From Enterobacter hormaechei ATCC 49162 (GTDB lineage: Bacteria > Pseudomonadota > Gammaproteobacteria > Enterobacterales > Enterobacteriaceae), in assembly GCF_001875655.1 (NCBI RefSeq), contig NZ_MKEQ01000001.1, positions 868,001 through 932,000 of the forward strand: a DNA stretch of 64,000 nt, written 5' to 3'. Position 1 is the stretch's first letter. Every line of letters starts with the position of its first letter. Below, one piece after another: positions 7,432 to 16,700 of the stretch. The notes beneath the pieces were generated by a model. That model ran no database searches. It worked only from the letters and a program-made list of their open reading frames with translations, and was not told the DNA's origin. A program made the translations under genes and the position numbers.

Positions 7432-9975
7432 TTAGCGTTCCTGACGGCAGGTAGCGCGCATATCAGCGATCCCACCGAACGTTGAGTGTTTCGGCAGCGT
7501 GAAATCAGCGCGGCATTGCTGGCTGGATTGACTCCCCCATGTCGCGACTAACGTTCCCTGCTCGCGCATACCGGTTAAATAGACCTGACCGCGATCGCCG
7601 ACAATAAAACTGCCGCTGTCATCACCCACAAGGGTGACCACCGCCCCAAACGGAACGGCGCGGTCGTTGTCAGTTAAGGTCATCAGCACCCGGCGTCCTG
7701 ACTTCGGAAGATAATCGGCTCTCACCACCGCCCCCCGCGTCGGCGTTACCGTGCGGGTGTTGATCTCCAGCTCGACATCGTCCGGCATATTTTCCGGGTC
7801 GAGGGTGAGATCGTTTTTGCGGTAGACAGAAAGGTTGCTCACGACCGTATAACCGCGAAAATCTGTCCGAACACCGGGCTGATTGCGGATATCCACGCCG
7901 TGGGCGCCCGGCGCTTTGATTAAGACGTTGGTCTCCCCCAGCGGCTGAGAGAGCGTGATGCCATCAGCATGGGCGAGAATGCCGCCTTGCAGGCCATAAT
8001 TCAGGCGTTCACTGTTTTTGTCATAGCCATATCCCGCCGTGAATTCGCCATAGGTGCCTCTGTAGTCCGCGTTAACGTTGCCGGTATAGCCCACACCCTC
8101 TGTGCCGTAACCCTGCTGCACGTTCCAGTTCAGGGCACGGTTCTCAAGCGCCACCCCGTTGAGGCCGACGTTATGCGTCGTCCCGTTATTTCTGCTGGCG
8201 TTCATGCCATAGTTAGCCCATGTCTGCGGCAAAAATTTATCCAGCGGAATGCTGACGTTGAGCGCCAGCAGTTGGTCGTGGTCTGCGTTTTTTTGGCTGT
8301 CGCGCATCTCTGACCCCGAGCGGACATTTTTGCTGTAGGTCCATGTCAGGCCATAGCTGATGTTGTGCCAGTAGTTGCTATAGCCGACGCTCCACGAAGC
8401 CATCGACTTACCGTCATTCCAGTAATCTTCCCGCGCCGCACTGAGGGTGAGCGCGCCCAGGTTGCCCCCCAGCGTCTGGCTCATCGTCAGCTCGGCACGG
8501 TTACGCCGCCTGTCCTGAAGCGCGCTGCTGTCGCCGTACGAATCGAGTACGTCCTGCATCCCGTAATAGCCGCGGGTCGAGTAGCGATACCCGGCAATCG
8601 AAAAGTTTGTCCCGGTATTGATAAAATTTTTGCTGTATCTGGCCCGCCACGACTGACCGCTTGTTTTCGCGGCATGCTCCGGCGTTGACCAGCCCTGAGT
8701 GACGTCAGCGGATATCGCCCCGAGATCGCCCATGTTTTTGCCCATCCCCAGGGCCGCCGACTGGTATTTATCTGCCCCCTGGACGCCGCCATAGAGCGTG
8801 ATGCCGTGGCGGAAGCCGTAAATTCCGGTCAATTGCCCGAAGGGAGTTTTCTCCACGCTGCGGTTATAGGCGCGATACTGCCCGGCGGTAAGGGCGTATT
8901 TCAGACGCCCCTCCCGTTGCAGGACCGGCAACGAAGCGTACGGCAGGGTAAAATGTTGTTCGCTGCCATCGGCTTCGACGATCGTCACATCCAGATCGCC
9001 CGCACCGCCGGTGGGGTACATATCCGCGATCTCAAACGCGCCCGGCGCCACATAGCTTTGGTAGATTTGATAGCTATTCTGACGTACCACGACCTGCGCA
9101 TTAGTACGCGCAATACCGCGGACCACCGGCGCATACCCTTTCAGGGAATCCGGCAGCATATCGTCGTCGGAGGCCAGCTGGACGCCGCGAAACGGCATGC
9201 TGTCAAAGACATCGGCAGGCGCGGAACTGTCCCCGAGGGTGAGCTGGGCTTGCAGGGGAATAATGGCGCGCTGCATCCAGGTGTAGACGTTATCCCACTT
9301 ATCCTGGCCGGACGCATCGCGGGACCAGGTGGTGTAGTTGCGTAGCCGCCAGGGGCCGACGTTGATCCCCGGCCGCAGGTTTGCATACTGGCTGTCGCTG
9401 CGGGAGCCAGCCCCGCTTCTCGCCCGGCTGTTCGCGCCGCTAAGGCTGTAGTTGAGCATGGCCGCAGTGATGCCTTCATCCCACATGTCCGGTGGAACGT
9501 AACCTCTGGCAGGCAGGTCAATGGCCGCCTGTGGAATGCTGATCGCCAGACGCTGGGCGCCAAACTGGAAGTCTGCGCTGGCCTGTGGAATCGCCTTGAG
9601 ATCTGCGCATTCACCTTGCTCAGCGGCGAGCTGTGGGAAAAGCGCCGTTTTCACGCCCCACGCGTTTAACTGCCCGATACTCAGGCACGGCCGCAACGTT
9701 TCCCCGCCGTTAGCATCTTTCACTGCCATGAAACGAATATCACGTGTTTCCAGTAGCCGATCGTCAAGAATAATATCAACGTGGTATGTCCCGGGTGCCT
9801 GCGAGCCGGATTCAAAGGCAGATAAATCCGCTTTTCCCATTCCGGGGTTATCCAGCTCTACCAGTTCTGTATTAAAGGTCTCAGTGGCATACAGTGCGGG
9901 AGAGACACCAGCAAGCGCGAAGGCAATAAAAATTGCCAGGGGCGCAGGCTGCATTGTATTAAATGCCGTTGTCAT
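7432..9975 (-). CDS. Fimbrial outer-membrane usher (FimD/PapC family)
   Basis: 847 aa. The ATG at 9975 has an AGGTG ribosome site; a GTG three codons earlier is a poorer choice. A signal peptide ends near ALYA, followed by the N-terminal chaperone-binding domain (FNTELVELDNPGMGKADLS), a 24-strand barrel with plug, and two C-terminal domains that end with the cysteine pair in QQCRADFTLP and ATCRQER. Ushers form the secretion pore that stacks pilin subunits. It is 27 bp behind the chaperone gene and 1 bp before the adhesin gene. Confidence 0.95.
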   Translation of the reverse strand: MTTAFNTMQPAPLAIFIAFALAGVSPALYATETFNTELVELDNPGMGKADLSAFESGSQAPGTYHVDIILDDRLLETRDIRFMAVKDANGGETLRPCLSIGQLNAWGVKTALFPQLAAEQGECADLKAIPQASADFQFGAQRLAISIPQAAIDLPARGYVPPDMWDEGITAAMLNYSLSGANSRARSGAGSRSDSQYANLRPGINVGPWRLRNYTTWSRDASGQDKWDNVYTWMQRAIIPLQAQLTLGDSSAPADVFDSMPFRGVQLASDDDMLPDSLKGYAPVVRGIARTNAQVVVRQNSYQIYQSYVAPGAFEIADMYPTGGAGDLDVTIVEADGSEQHFTLPYASLPVLQREGRLKYALTAGQYRAYNRSVEKTPFGQLTGIYGFRHGITLYGGVQGADKYQSAALGMGKNMGDLGAISADVTQGWSTPEHAAKTSGQSWRARYSKNFINTGTNFSIAGYRYSTRGYYGMQDVLDSYGDSSALQDRRRNRAELTMSQTLGGNLGALTLSAAREDYWNDGKSMASWSVGYSNYWHNISYGLTWTYSKNVRSGSEMRDSQKNADHDQLLALNVSIPLDKFLPQTWANYGMNASRNNGTTHNVGLNGVALENRALNWNVQQGYGTEGVGYTGNVNADYRGTYGEFTAGYGYDKNSERLNYGLQGGILAHADGITLSQPLGETNVLIKAPGAHGVDIRNQPGVRTDFRGYTVVSNLSVYRKNDLTLDPENMPDDVELEINTRTVTPTRGAVVRADYLPKSGRRVLMTLTDNDRAVPFGAVVTLVGDDSGSFIVGDRGQVYLTGMREQGTLVATWGSQSSQQCRADFTLPKHSTFGGIADMRATCRQER

Positions 9976-10002
9976 GACGAGCACCTGGTTAATGCAAGGA
10001 GA

Positions 10003-10680
10003 TCACAAACTGGCCCGGTGTAATTCGCCGGGACTACCATAATCGTTAATAACTTTAAACGTCAGCGCATTGCCACTGGCCCCGTTCGGTAGCGGAAAGC
10101 TAGCGGAGCCTGAAGGCATCACGTAGGTGACGTCGTTAAGTTTTTTATCCCCCAACGTGATTTCATTGAAATTAATCACGTACGGCGTTGGGTTATTTAC
10201 CTGAAGGGTATTCCCGGCACGACGCCAGGTTAATTTGTTGGCCTGGTCCTCGGGAGTAGACGCACGAAGACCCTCTGGCCGATAAATAAGTTTGATGCGC
10301 GTTTTAACGGCAATTTGCAGCGAGTTCATCTGCTTCGAGGCTGACGGTATGGCTTTAATGTTCAGCCAGAATAAACTCTCCTGCCCCTGAGGCAGCGAGC
10401 CTGTCATGACTATACGCTCAAGGTTTTTTTGCCCGCCATCCAGACGATACAGCGGAGGCGTAATAATAAAAGGCACTTTACCCGATTGCTCATCCTTAAC
10501 GTCAATCCACGACTGGATTAAATAAGGAACGTTATCAGGATTGGTAATACTTATTGACGCCTCTTTTTTAGCCCCATCAAAAATAATACGGGTGCCGCCA
10601 ATAATCACGCCTGCACTGGCGGATGTTAACGTCAGCGGTAACAGCGCCATAGCCAGGCCTGTTGTCATGATAAAACGCAT
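10003..10680 (-). CDS. Periplasmic fimbrial chaperone (FimC/PapD family)
   Basis: 225 aa with a signal peptide (about 1-23, ...SASAG). It has two Ig-like domains. The subunit-anchoring residues of the family are present: Arg in GTRIIFDG near the mature N-terminus and Lys in KTRIKLIYRPEGL. The F1 region is short, of the FGS type used for rod-like pili. It caps pilins by donor-strand complementation and hands them to the usher. A hairpin with a T-rich tail lies between the pilin gene and this one, which would lower its expression relative to pilin. Ribosome site GAGGT is 8 bp before the ATG. Confidence 0.95.
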   Translation of the reverse strand: MRFIMTTGLAMALLPLTLTSASAGVIIGGTRIIFDGAKKEASISITNPDNVPYLIQSWIDVKDEQSGKVPFIITPPLYRLDGGQKNLERIVMTGSLPQGQESLFWLNIKAIPSASKQMNSLQIAVKTRIKLIYRPEGLRASTPEDQANKLTWRRAGNTLQVNNPTPYVINFNEITLGDKKLNDVTYVMPSGSASFPLPNGASGNALTFKVINDYGSPGELHRASL

Positions 10681-10699
10681 TTTAATACCTCATAAAACA

Positions 10700-10719
10700 A
10701 GGGGCCGGGCGGCCCCCTG
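10700..10719 (-). terminator. GC hairpin between major pilin and chaperone genes
   Basis: On the minus strand the pilin stop is followed by GGGGCC-GCCC-GGCCCC and then TTGTTTT before the chaperone ribosome site. This is a leaky-terminator or mRNA-end-stabilising hairpin of the kind that makes pilin mRNA more abundant than chaperone/usher mRNA in fimbrial operons. Confidence 0.7.
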
Positions 10720-10736
10720 CTGATTACTGCAATGAC

Positions 10737-11267
10737 TTAGTTGTATACCACGGAGAAGTTTGCGACCGAGTTAGCCGGGCCAGCGGTCACGGATGCCGCG
10801 GTGGAGATATACTGCGCGTAGAAGTTCAGCGTATTATCAGCCGTACTGCTGAGTGCATAGGTATAGCTGTTGCTGCCGTGCAGCGGCAGATCGGCTTTAT
10901 CTGCCGTCATCAGGTTAATCGCCACCCCCGTGGCCGCCCCTGCCACGGAGGCATCAATTGCCAGCAGGCTGGCGTTGGTTAAATCCGGCGTGCCGTCAAA
11001 ACGGACTTTTGCATTCGTGACCGTCACCGGACAGTTTTTCAAAATAATATTGAATTGCGTCGCCGCCGTTCTCGCCCCGGTCGTCGGGAATTCCGTTTTA
11101 TAATAATCGCCTAATACCACCACCTGGTTCTGGGATGCCACATCAACATCGCAGGCAGAATCCAGAATGTTTCCGTTAAAATTAACGGTACCGGCCGCTG
11201 CGAATGCATTTGTCATGGTGAGTACTGAACTTGCCGCTAACATTGCCATCATCAATTTCTTATTCAT
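10737..11267 (-). CDS. Major fimbrial subunit (FimA-like pilin)
   Basis: 176 aa. The signal peptide MKKLMMAMLAASSVL-type segment ends in NAFA-AAGTVNF; the mature pilin begins with GTVNFNGNILDSACDV and has the disulfide pair Cys39 (SACD) and the Cys in KNCPVTV, with a C-terminal beta-strand ending VVYN. It is first in the operon and 56 bp from the chaperone gene. The 354-bp region upstream is shared with a divergent Crp/Fnr-like regulator gene and carries three identical-type palindromes, which point to control by that regulator and not by an invertible switch (no recombinase gene or inverted-repeat switch was seen). Confidence 0.93.
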   Translation of the reverse strand: MNKKLMMAMLAASSVLTMTNAFAAAGTVNFNGNILDSACDVDVASQNQVVVLGDYYKTEFPTTGARTAATQFNIILKNCPVTVTNAKVRFDGTPDLTNASLLAIDASVAGAATGVAINLMTADKADLPLHGSNSYTYALSSTADNTLNFYAQYISTAASVTAGPANSVANFSVVYN

Positions 11268-11380
11268 GATTTTATATCCTGTGTTACTTTATTTATTACC
11301 AACATTCAATTTCAGAAATAAAAGCCCTTCCGACGAGTTAAAATTTATACAACTCTTTTTCCGCATACAATCAATTTTGA

Positions 11381-11396
11381 GGTCTAGCTGTAGACC
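11381..11396. promoter_or_regulatory. Palindromic operator 1 (GGTCTA-N4-TAGACC), pilin side
   Basis: GGTCTAGCTGTAGACC: perfect 6-bp arms with a 4-bp spacer. It is about 115-130 bp upstream of the pilin start. On the minus strand a TTGATT (11369-11374) with a TGTATA 17 bp further on would be a possible weak pilin promoter, with this palindrome just upstream of its -35: an activator position. Confidence 0.7.
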
Positions 11397-11453
11397 CTCT
11401 TTTAACAAATACAAAACATATTCATTCGGAAACACCTTAAGAATATTGGCTAT

Positions 11454-11469
11454 GGTCTACTTTTAGACC
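11454..11469. promoter_or_regulatory. Palindromic operator 2 (GGTCTA-N4-TAGACC), central
   Basis: GGTCTACTTTTAGACC: same arms and same 4-bp spacer as operator 1, 73 bp from it (seven helical turns). It lies mid-way between the pilin and regulator promoters. Confidence 0.7.
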
Positions 11470-11498
11470 TGAGTTAAAAAATTTTAAAATTCAATTAA

Positions 11499-11534
11499 TT
11501 AACACTCCGAAATAGGTAAGTCTATAATTAGACT
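11499..11534 (+). promoter_or_regulatory. Regulator promoter with palindromic operator 3 on the -10 box
   Basis: TTAACA (11499-11504) and TATAAT (11523-11528) are separated by 18 bp, a good sigma-70 promoter reading towards the first Crp/Fnr-like gene. The third palindrome AGTCTA-TAAT-TAGACT (11519-11534) covers the -10 box completely, so a protein bound there would block this promoter. The region from 11268 to 11621 otherwise holds no gene. Confidence 0.72.
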
Positions 11535-11621
11535 CGCCGCGAATATTCCCTGACTTACTGTTTTTTAAGATAATTCTCTATGCCGATCAAAAAATGATCG
11601 CATCAGTGAGTGAGGTCTCAA

Positions 11622-12281
11622 ATGAATACCCGATTCGTGCCTGAGTCAGAAATTGATAAGTCAACAGCGCTTGGCGCTAAGCCTTTCAAGCACATTGAAA
11701 AGTTAATCGATAATGTTGTGCCGCATGCAGAGAGACACATTATTGCTAAGGGGGAAGTTATCCATTATTACGCCGGGGATATCCGTCAGTGCTTTTTACT
11801 GTTACACGGCAGCGTGGCGTTGCACCGTCGCGGTGATGGTATCGTCTTAAATTCTGAATCCGCGCCATTTATACTCGGCGTGAGCAGCCAGTTTTCTTCT
11901 GAACACCTTTACGTCAGAGCGCTGGAAACCTCAGAGGTGGCCAGCGTTTCGCTGGCGTGTTTTAATCGTGTTGTCGCACAACAGAATTTATGGGAACACT
12001 TCTCAAACCTGCTGATCTATACCGCATCGCGCGTCTACGAACATTGCGCCCAGATATCGCAAATGTCGGCTTATGACATTATCCGCTTTCAGCTGGTCGA
12101 GCTGATGCAGGAGCCGGAAGCCATCAGACAAAACATAACCGCCGCAGCCTATATCAAAAGCCGTACCTATCTTTCACGCAGCGGCATTATGCGGATCCTC
12201 GCGGAGTTGCGGACAGGGAAATACATCACCATGGAGCGCGGCGTGCTATTAGAGATCCATCATTTACCCCGTAAGTACTGA
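11622..12281 (+). CDS. Crp/Fnr-like transcription regulator, first of two paralogues (IprA/YaiV-type)
   Basis: 219 aa; the ATG at 11622 is preceded by GTGAGG at a normal distance, so an in-frame GTG at 11610 is not used. Layout: cyclic-nucleotide-binding-like beta roll (about 30-125, FLLLHGSVALHRR) lacking the cAMP-contact motif of CRP, a dimer helix, and a winged helix-turn-helix (about 165-219) containing YLSRSGIMRILAEL. It shares the pattern AYxxIRxQLVxLMQE...LSRSGxMRILAxLxTG with the next gene. It is divergent from the fimbrial operon, and its own -10 box lies inside a palindrome, so autorepression and fimbrial control are likely. The ligand or signal is unknown. Confidence 0.8.
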   Translation: MNTRFVPESEIDKSTALGAKPFKHIEKLIDNVVPHAERHIIAKGEVIHYYAGDIRQCFLLLHGSVALHRRGDGIVLNSESAPFILGVSSQFSSEHLYVRALETSEVASVSLACFNRVVAQQNLWEHFSNLLIYTASRVYEHCAQISQMSAYDIIRFQLVELMQEPEAIRQNITAAAYIKSRTYLSRSGIMRILAELRTGKYITMERGVLLEIHHLPRKY

Positions 12282-12358
12282 GGCTGTATTTATCTCTGGA
12301 GAAGGAGGAAAAGAAGAGCGACACTATAGGAAGTACTATCTCTTTCCAGGTTAACGCT

Positions 12359-12988
12359 ATGTCTTCTGATAAACCATCGCATCGCGGCTCTCCCTATGCT
12401 CAGGAACTGATTTCTCATTTACAGCCGCACTGCGCCACGCATAAAACCGATCCCGGCGAGCAACTTGATCTCCAGGTTAACGGGCAGAGCATGTGTTATT
12501 TAATTCTTGAGGGCACGGTCGCTATATACAGAAGAAGCGACGATATGATGCTTTCGACGGCGCGCAGTCCCGCCCTGTTTGGCCTCGCTAACCTGACGGA
12601 CATCTATTTTACCGATTATCTCAGAACGGTGACGCCTTGCCTGATCGGTGTGCTCACGACCGATCGGGTGGCTGAAATTATCAAAGAGAACGCGCTGTGG
12701 GGGCTGCTTTCTAATCATCTGATGTTTGTTTACAACCGCCTCTATCACAATGTCATGCCGAAAGGCGCGCCAACCGCATACGAAATGATTCGCCACCAGC
12801 TCGTGCTGCTGATGCAGGAAGATGACAGCTACCGACGTAGCGTGACGGCGGAAAGGTATATCAGGGATAAAACCCAGCTTTCCCGCAGCGGCGTAATGCG
12901 CATACTGGCTGACCTGAAAACGGGCGGGTTCATCGAAATGGAAGAAGGCCGGCTCATTAAAATTAACAAACTGCCTGCCAGATACTGA
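12359..12988 (+). CDS. Crp/Fnr-like transcription regulator, second paralogue (IprA/YaiV-type)
   Basis: 209 aa, 77 bp behind its paralogue and probably cotranscribed. A beta-roll domain (about 25-115, MCYLILEGTVAIYRRSDD) without a recognisable nucleotide-binding motif is followed by a winged helix-turn-helix with QLSRSGVMRILADLKTGGFIEM. The recognition region LSRSGxMRILAxL is nearly the same as in the first paralogue, so both may read the same operator or form heterodimers; the sensor halves differ more. Related E. coli IprA affects hydrogen peroxide resistance, but function cannot be carried over on this evidence. A terminator follows. Confidence 0.78.
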   Translation: MSSDKPSHRGSPYAQELISHLQPHCATHKTDPGEQLDLQVNGQSMCYLILEGTVAIYRRSDDMMLSTARSPALFGLANLTDIYFTDYLRTVTPCLIGVLTTDRVAEIIKENALWGLLSNHLMFVYNRLYHNVMPKGAPTAYEMIRHQLVLLMQEDDSYRRSVTAERYIRDKTQLSRSGVMRILADLKTGGFIEMEEGRLIKINKLPARY

Positions 12989-13000
12989 ATGTCAGACACT

Positions 13001-13026
13001 AAAAAGGCCGCGTTTGCGGCCTTTTC
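13001..13026. terminator. Bidirectional terminator between regulator and ydiH
   Basis: AAAAGGCCGC-GTTT-GCGGCCTTTT: perfect 10-bp arms with A and T tracts on both sides, between two convergent genes. Confidence 0.92.
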
Positions 13027-13034
13027 TTCACTGC

Positions 13035-13229
13035 TTAATGGACGTGAACGCCCAACCGCCAGGCAAAGTAGATCTCTTCTTTCAGTTCGTTAGAAGAGAG
13101 CGCCAGCAAATCCGTAAATTCCAGCTCAAGCTGTTTCAGCTTTTTCAGGTACTGCGCGGGAGACAGATTGCTTTTATCGCGACGTAAATATTCAATTGCC
13201 AGCTGTGTTGGGGTTATTTCAGTATCCAT
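13035..13229 (-). CDS. ydiH: YdiH, small conserved enterobacterial protein
   Basis: 64 aa from the ATG at 13229, which has a GCGAGGAC ribosome site and aligns with E. coli YdiH; an in-frame ATG at 13250 gives 71 aa but has no better support. The sequence is very conserved (PTQLAIEYLRRDKSNLSPAQ, LKKLKQLELEF, EEIYFAWRLGVH) and predicted to be helical and cytoplasmic. No function is known. In E. coli ydiH sits next to sufA; here about 11.4 kb of accessory DNA separates them. Confidence 0.88.
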   Translation of the reverse strand: MDTEITPTQLAIEYLRRDKSNLSPAQYLKKLKQLELEFTDLLALSSNELKEEIYFAWRLGVHVH

Positions 13230-13314
13230 GATGTCCTCGCTTATGTTCAAAACGTGACCAGTATATCACAATCGGGCGGCTATTTTTTGACCAAAAGCAA
13301 GGCATCCGGAAACT

Positions 13315-13725
13315 TTACACAACGGCCGTCGTCAGCCTGGATGAACAACACAGGCTATCCTGTTCGTCCAGAATCTCTATCTGCCACACCTGATGACGGC
13401 TTCCGGCATGCAGTGCGCGGCAGATGCCGCGCACGCGTCCGCTGCGAACGGAGCGGATGTGGTTGGCATTAACCTCCAGCCCCACCACCTTCTGCTCTCC
13501 TTCCGTACAGAGGTAGCCTGCCACCGACCCCAGCGTTTCAGCCAGCACGACGGACGCGCCGCCGTGCAACAGACCAAACGGTTGATGAGTGCGGCGGTCT
13601 ACTGGCATCGTTGCTTCCAGTTCGTCGTCGCCAATGCGCGTGAACTGGATGTCCAGCAAACCGACCATGTTCTCCGCGCCCATGGCATTTAATGCCTCCA
13701 GCGTGACCGCACGTTTCCAGATCAT
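13315..13725 (-). CDS. menI: MenI, 1,4-dihydroxy-2-naphthoyl-CoA hydrolase
   Basis: 136 aa hotdog-fold thioesterase of the menaquinone pathway: it releases DHNA from DHNA-CoA before prenylation by MenA. The family signature GLLHGGASVVLAETLGS carries the catalytic Glu63. The full E. coli MenI (YdiI) length is kept. Its ATG overlaps the ydiJ stop codon (ATGA), so it is translationally coupled to ydiJ. The remaining men genes are not in the window. Confidence 0.94.
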   Translation of the reverse strand: MIWKRAVTLEALNAMGAENMVGLLDIQFTRIGDDELEATMPVDRRTHQPFGLLHGGASVVLAETLGSVAGYLCTEGEQKVVGLEVNANHIRSVRSGRVRGICRALHAGSRHQVWQIEILDEQDSLCCSSRLTTAVV

Positions 13726-16700
13726 CCCATAATCTCCAGTAAAGCCTGCAATGGATGGCGAACGCCGTTACCTTCCACCCGTTTCACCTGGCTGCGGCAG
13801 GAGTAGCCCGTCGCCAGACAGCGGTTGCGTGGCAGGCGCTGCATCGCCTGATGCCATGACAGTTCATAGATGCCAAGCGAGTTGGCGTGGTTTTTGGCTT
13901 CATGGCCGTAGGTTCCGGCCATGCCGCAGCAGCCCACGTTGACGCTTTCCAGCTTCGCGCCAAACCGGGCGAAGATAGAAGCCCACTGGGCAGGCGCCGT
14001 CGGCAGCGCCGTCACTTCGGTACAGTGCCCAAACAGATACCAGGATTCTCCGCTGACCTCCTGAGGGGCCGTTTGCGTCAGCACCGCAGGCAGCCATTCG
14101 TGCACCAGTAAGACCTGAAAATCACCGCGCTTATCGCCGAGCGTCTGCTTGTATTCATCGCGGTAGCAGAGCACCAGCGCCGGATCGACGCCCACCATCG
14201 GCATGCCGAGCTGCGCCACGCGATTCAGGAAATCTGACGTTTTCTGCGCGGTTTTCGCAAAGCGGGTCAGGAAGCCTTTAATGTGCTGCGCCTTGCCGTT
14301 CGGGGAGAACGGCAGCACCACCGGCTGGTAGCCGATTTTCTCGGCCAGCCGGACAAAATCAGCCACCACCTGCGCATCGTAATAGCTGGTAAACGGATCC
14401 TGCACCACCAGCACCACCTTCGCTTTCTGCTCAGGGCTTAATGCTTCCAGTTGTTCCAGGGTCATGTTCGCCGAGCGGTGCCCCACCAGCCGACGCTGGA
14501 GCGATGGCGTCGACAGCAGCGGCAAATCCACCATGCCGATATGTTTTTCAGACAGTTTGCGCACCAGCGGCTGATTGATAAAGAAGTTAAAGGTTTTTGG
14601 CGCACGGGCCATCAGCGGCGCGTAACTCTCCACCGTCGCCACCAGATGATCGCGCATCGGGCGCAGATAACGCGTGTGGTACAGCTGGAGGAAGCGGGAA
14701 CGGAATTCCGGTACGTCAATTTTAATCGGGCACTGGGTTGAACACGCCTTGCACGCCAGGCAGCCGGACATAGCCTCTTTCACTTCATGAGAGAAATCGT
14801 ATTCACCTTTGTTCGCATGCCAGCTGTTGCGAGTGCGTTCGATAAGCCTGCGCAGGCTGGCGCGTTTTTCCGGCAGTTCCTGTTCCAGCTTGAGCGGGTC
14901 AATACCGCGATCGGCCAGCAGGCGCAGCCATTCACGCACCAGCGTCGCACGCCCTTTCGGGGAGTGGATGCGGTTGCTGGTGATTTTCATCGACGGACAC
15001 ATCGGGCTTTTCACGTCGAAGTTGAAGCACAGCCCGTTGCCGTTACACTCCATCGCGCCGCGCCAGGACGCGCGTACCGCAATCGGAATTTGTCGGTCAT
15101 AGGTGCCGCGCTTAACGGCGTCCACCTGCAACATCGGCGCATCAACGCCCTCCGGCGGGCAGATTTTTCCCGGGTTAAGGCGGTTATCGGGGTCAAATGC
15201 GGCTTTCACCTTACGCAGCTCGGCGTAGAGTTGTTCACCAAAGAATGCCGGGCTGTACTCGGCGCGGAACCCTTTGCCGTGCTCGCCCCATAGCAAGCCG
15301 CCGTATTTGGCCGTCAGGGCCACGACCTCGTCGGAGATCTCCTTCATCAGGATCTCCTGCTGCGGATCGCACATGTCCAGCGCCGGGCGCACGTGCAGCA
15401 CACCCGCGTCGACGTGCCCGAACATGCCATAGCTCAGACCATGGCTGTCCAGCAGCGCGCGAAACTCCACTATATAATCCGCCAGATGTTCCGGCGGCAC
15501 GCAGGTATCCTCCGCAAACGGAATCGGCTTCGCCGCCCCTTTCGCGTTGCCGAGCAGCCCCACCGCCTTTTTACGCATCGCGTAGATTCGCTCGATGCCA
15601 GAGAGATCGTTACACAGCTGCCAGCCAATGACGCCGCCTTCCCCCTGCGCAATCAGCTCGTCCAGACGCTGGCAGAGCGTGCTCACCTGGCTCTCAATAA
15701 GCTCTGCGTCATCCCCGGCGAACTCGACGATGTTCAGGCCGAGCATCTCTTTATCCGGCACGTCGGTAATCAGTTCGCTCACCGAATGCCAGACAATATC
15801 TTCCCGGGCCAGGTTCAGGACTTTTGAATCGACGGTTTCCACCGACAGCGCCCGCGCCTCCACCATAAACGGTGCATTACGCAGGGCGGAGTCAAAGGAG
15901 TTGTATTTGACGTTCACCAGACGGCGCACCTTTGGCAACCGGGTGATATCCAGTCGCGCTTCGGTGATGAAGGCCAGCGTCCCTTCTGACCCGGTCAGCA
16001 CGCGGGTAAGATCGAACTGGCTCAGATCGTCATTAAAGACATGACGCAGATCGTAGCCCGTCAGGAAGCGGTTAAGCTTCGGGAATTTGTCGAGGATCAG
16101 TTCGCGATTTTCGCGGCAGCGCTCCAGCACGGTACGATAAATCCGTCCGCTGGTGGTGCTCTCTTTTGCCAGCGTTTCAGCCAGTTCGACCGGCATCGGT
16201 TGGGTATCGAGAATATCGCCCCCCAGCAGCACCGCCCGCACACCCATGACGTGATCGGAGGTTTTGCCGTAGACCAATGAGCCCTGCCCCGAGGCATCGG
16301 TGTTGATCATCCCGCCAAGGGTCGCGCGGTTACTGGTGGAAAGCTCCGGCGCAAAAAAATAGCCGTAAGGTTTTAAAAACTGATTCAGCTGATCTTTGAT
16401 GACCCCCGCTTCCACACGTACCCACCCCTCTTCCGGGTTGATCTCAATGATGCGGTTCATATAGCGGGACATATCAATGATGATGCCCTGGTTCAGCGCC
16501 TGCCCATTGGTGCCTGTCCCGCCGCCGCGCGGGGTAAAGACCAGAGAGCTGAAACGGTCCTGCGACGCCAGGCGGGCGATGAGCGCTACATCGGCGGTAG
16601 AGCGCGGGAAAACGACGGCATCGGGAAGAAGCTGGTAAATACTGTTATCGGTCGCCATCGTCAGCCTGTCGGCATAATCGGTGGCGGTATCACCTGTAAA

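Noticed and set aside
11268-11621. Invertible fim switch in the pilin promoter
   Set aside because: The repeats found are short symmetrical palindromes of about 16 bp, not long inverted repeats around an invertible promoter, and no FimB/FimE-type recombinase gene is nearby.
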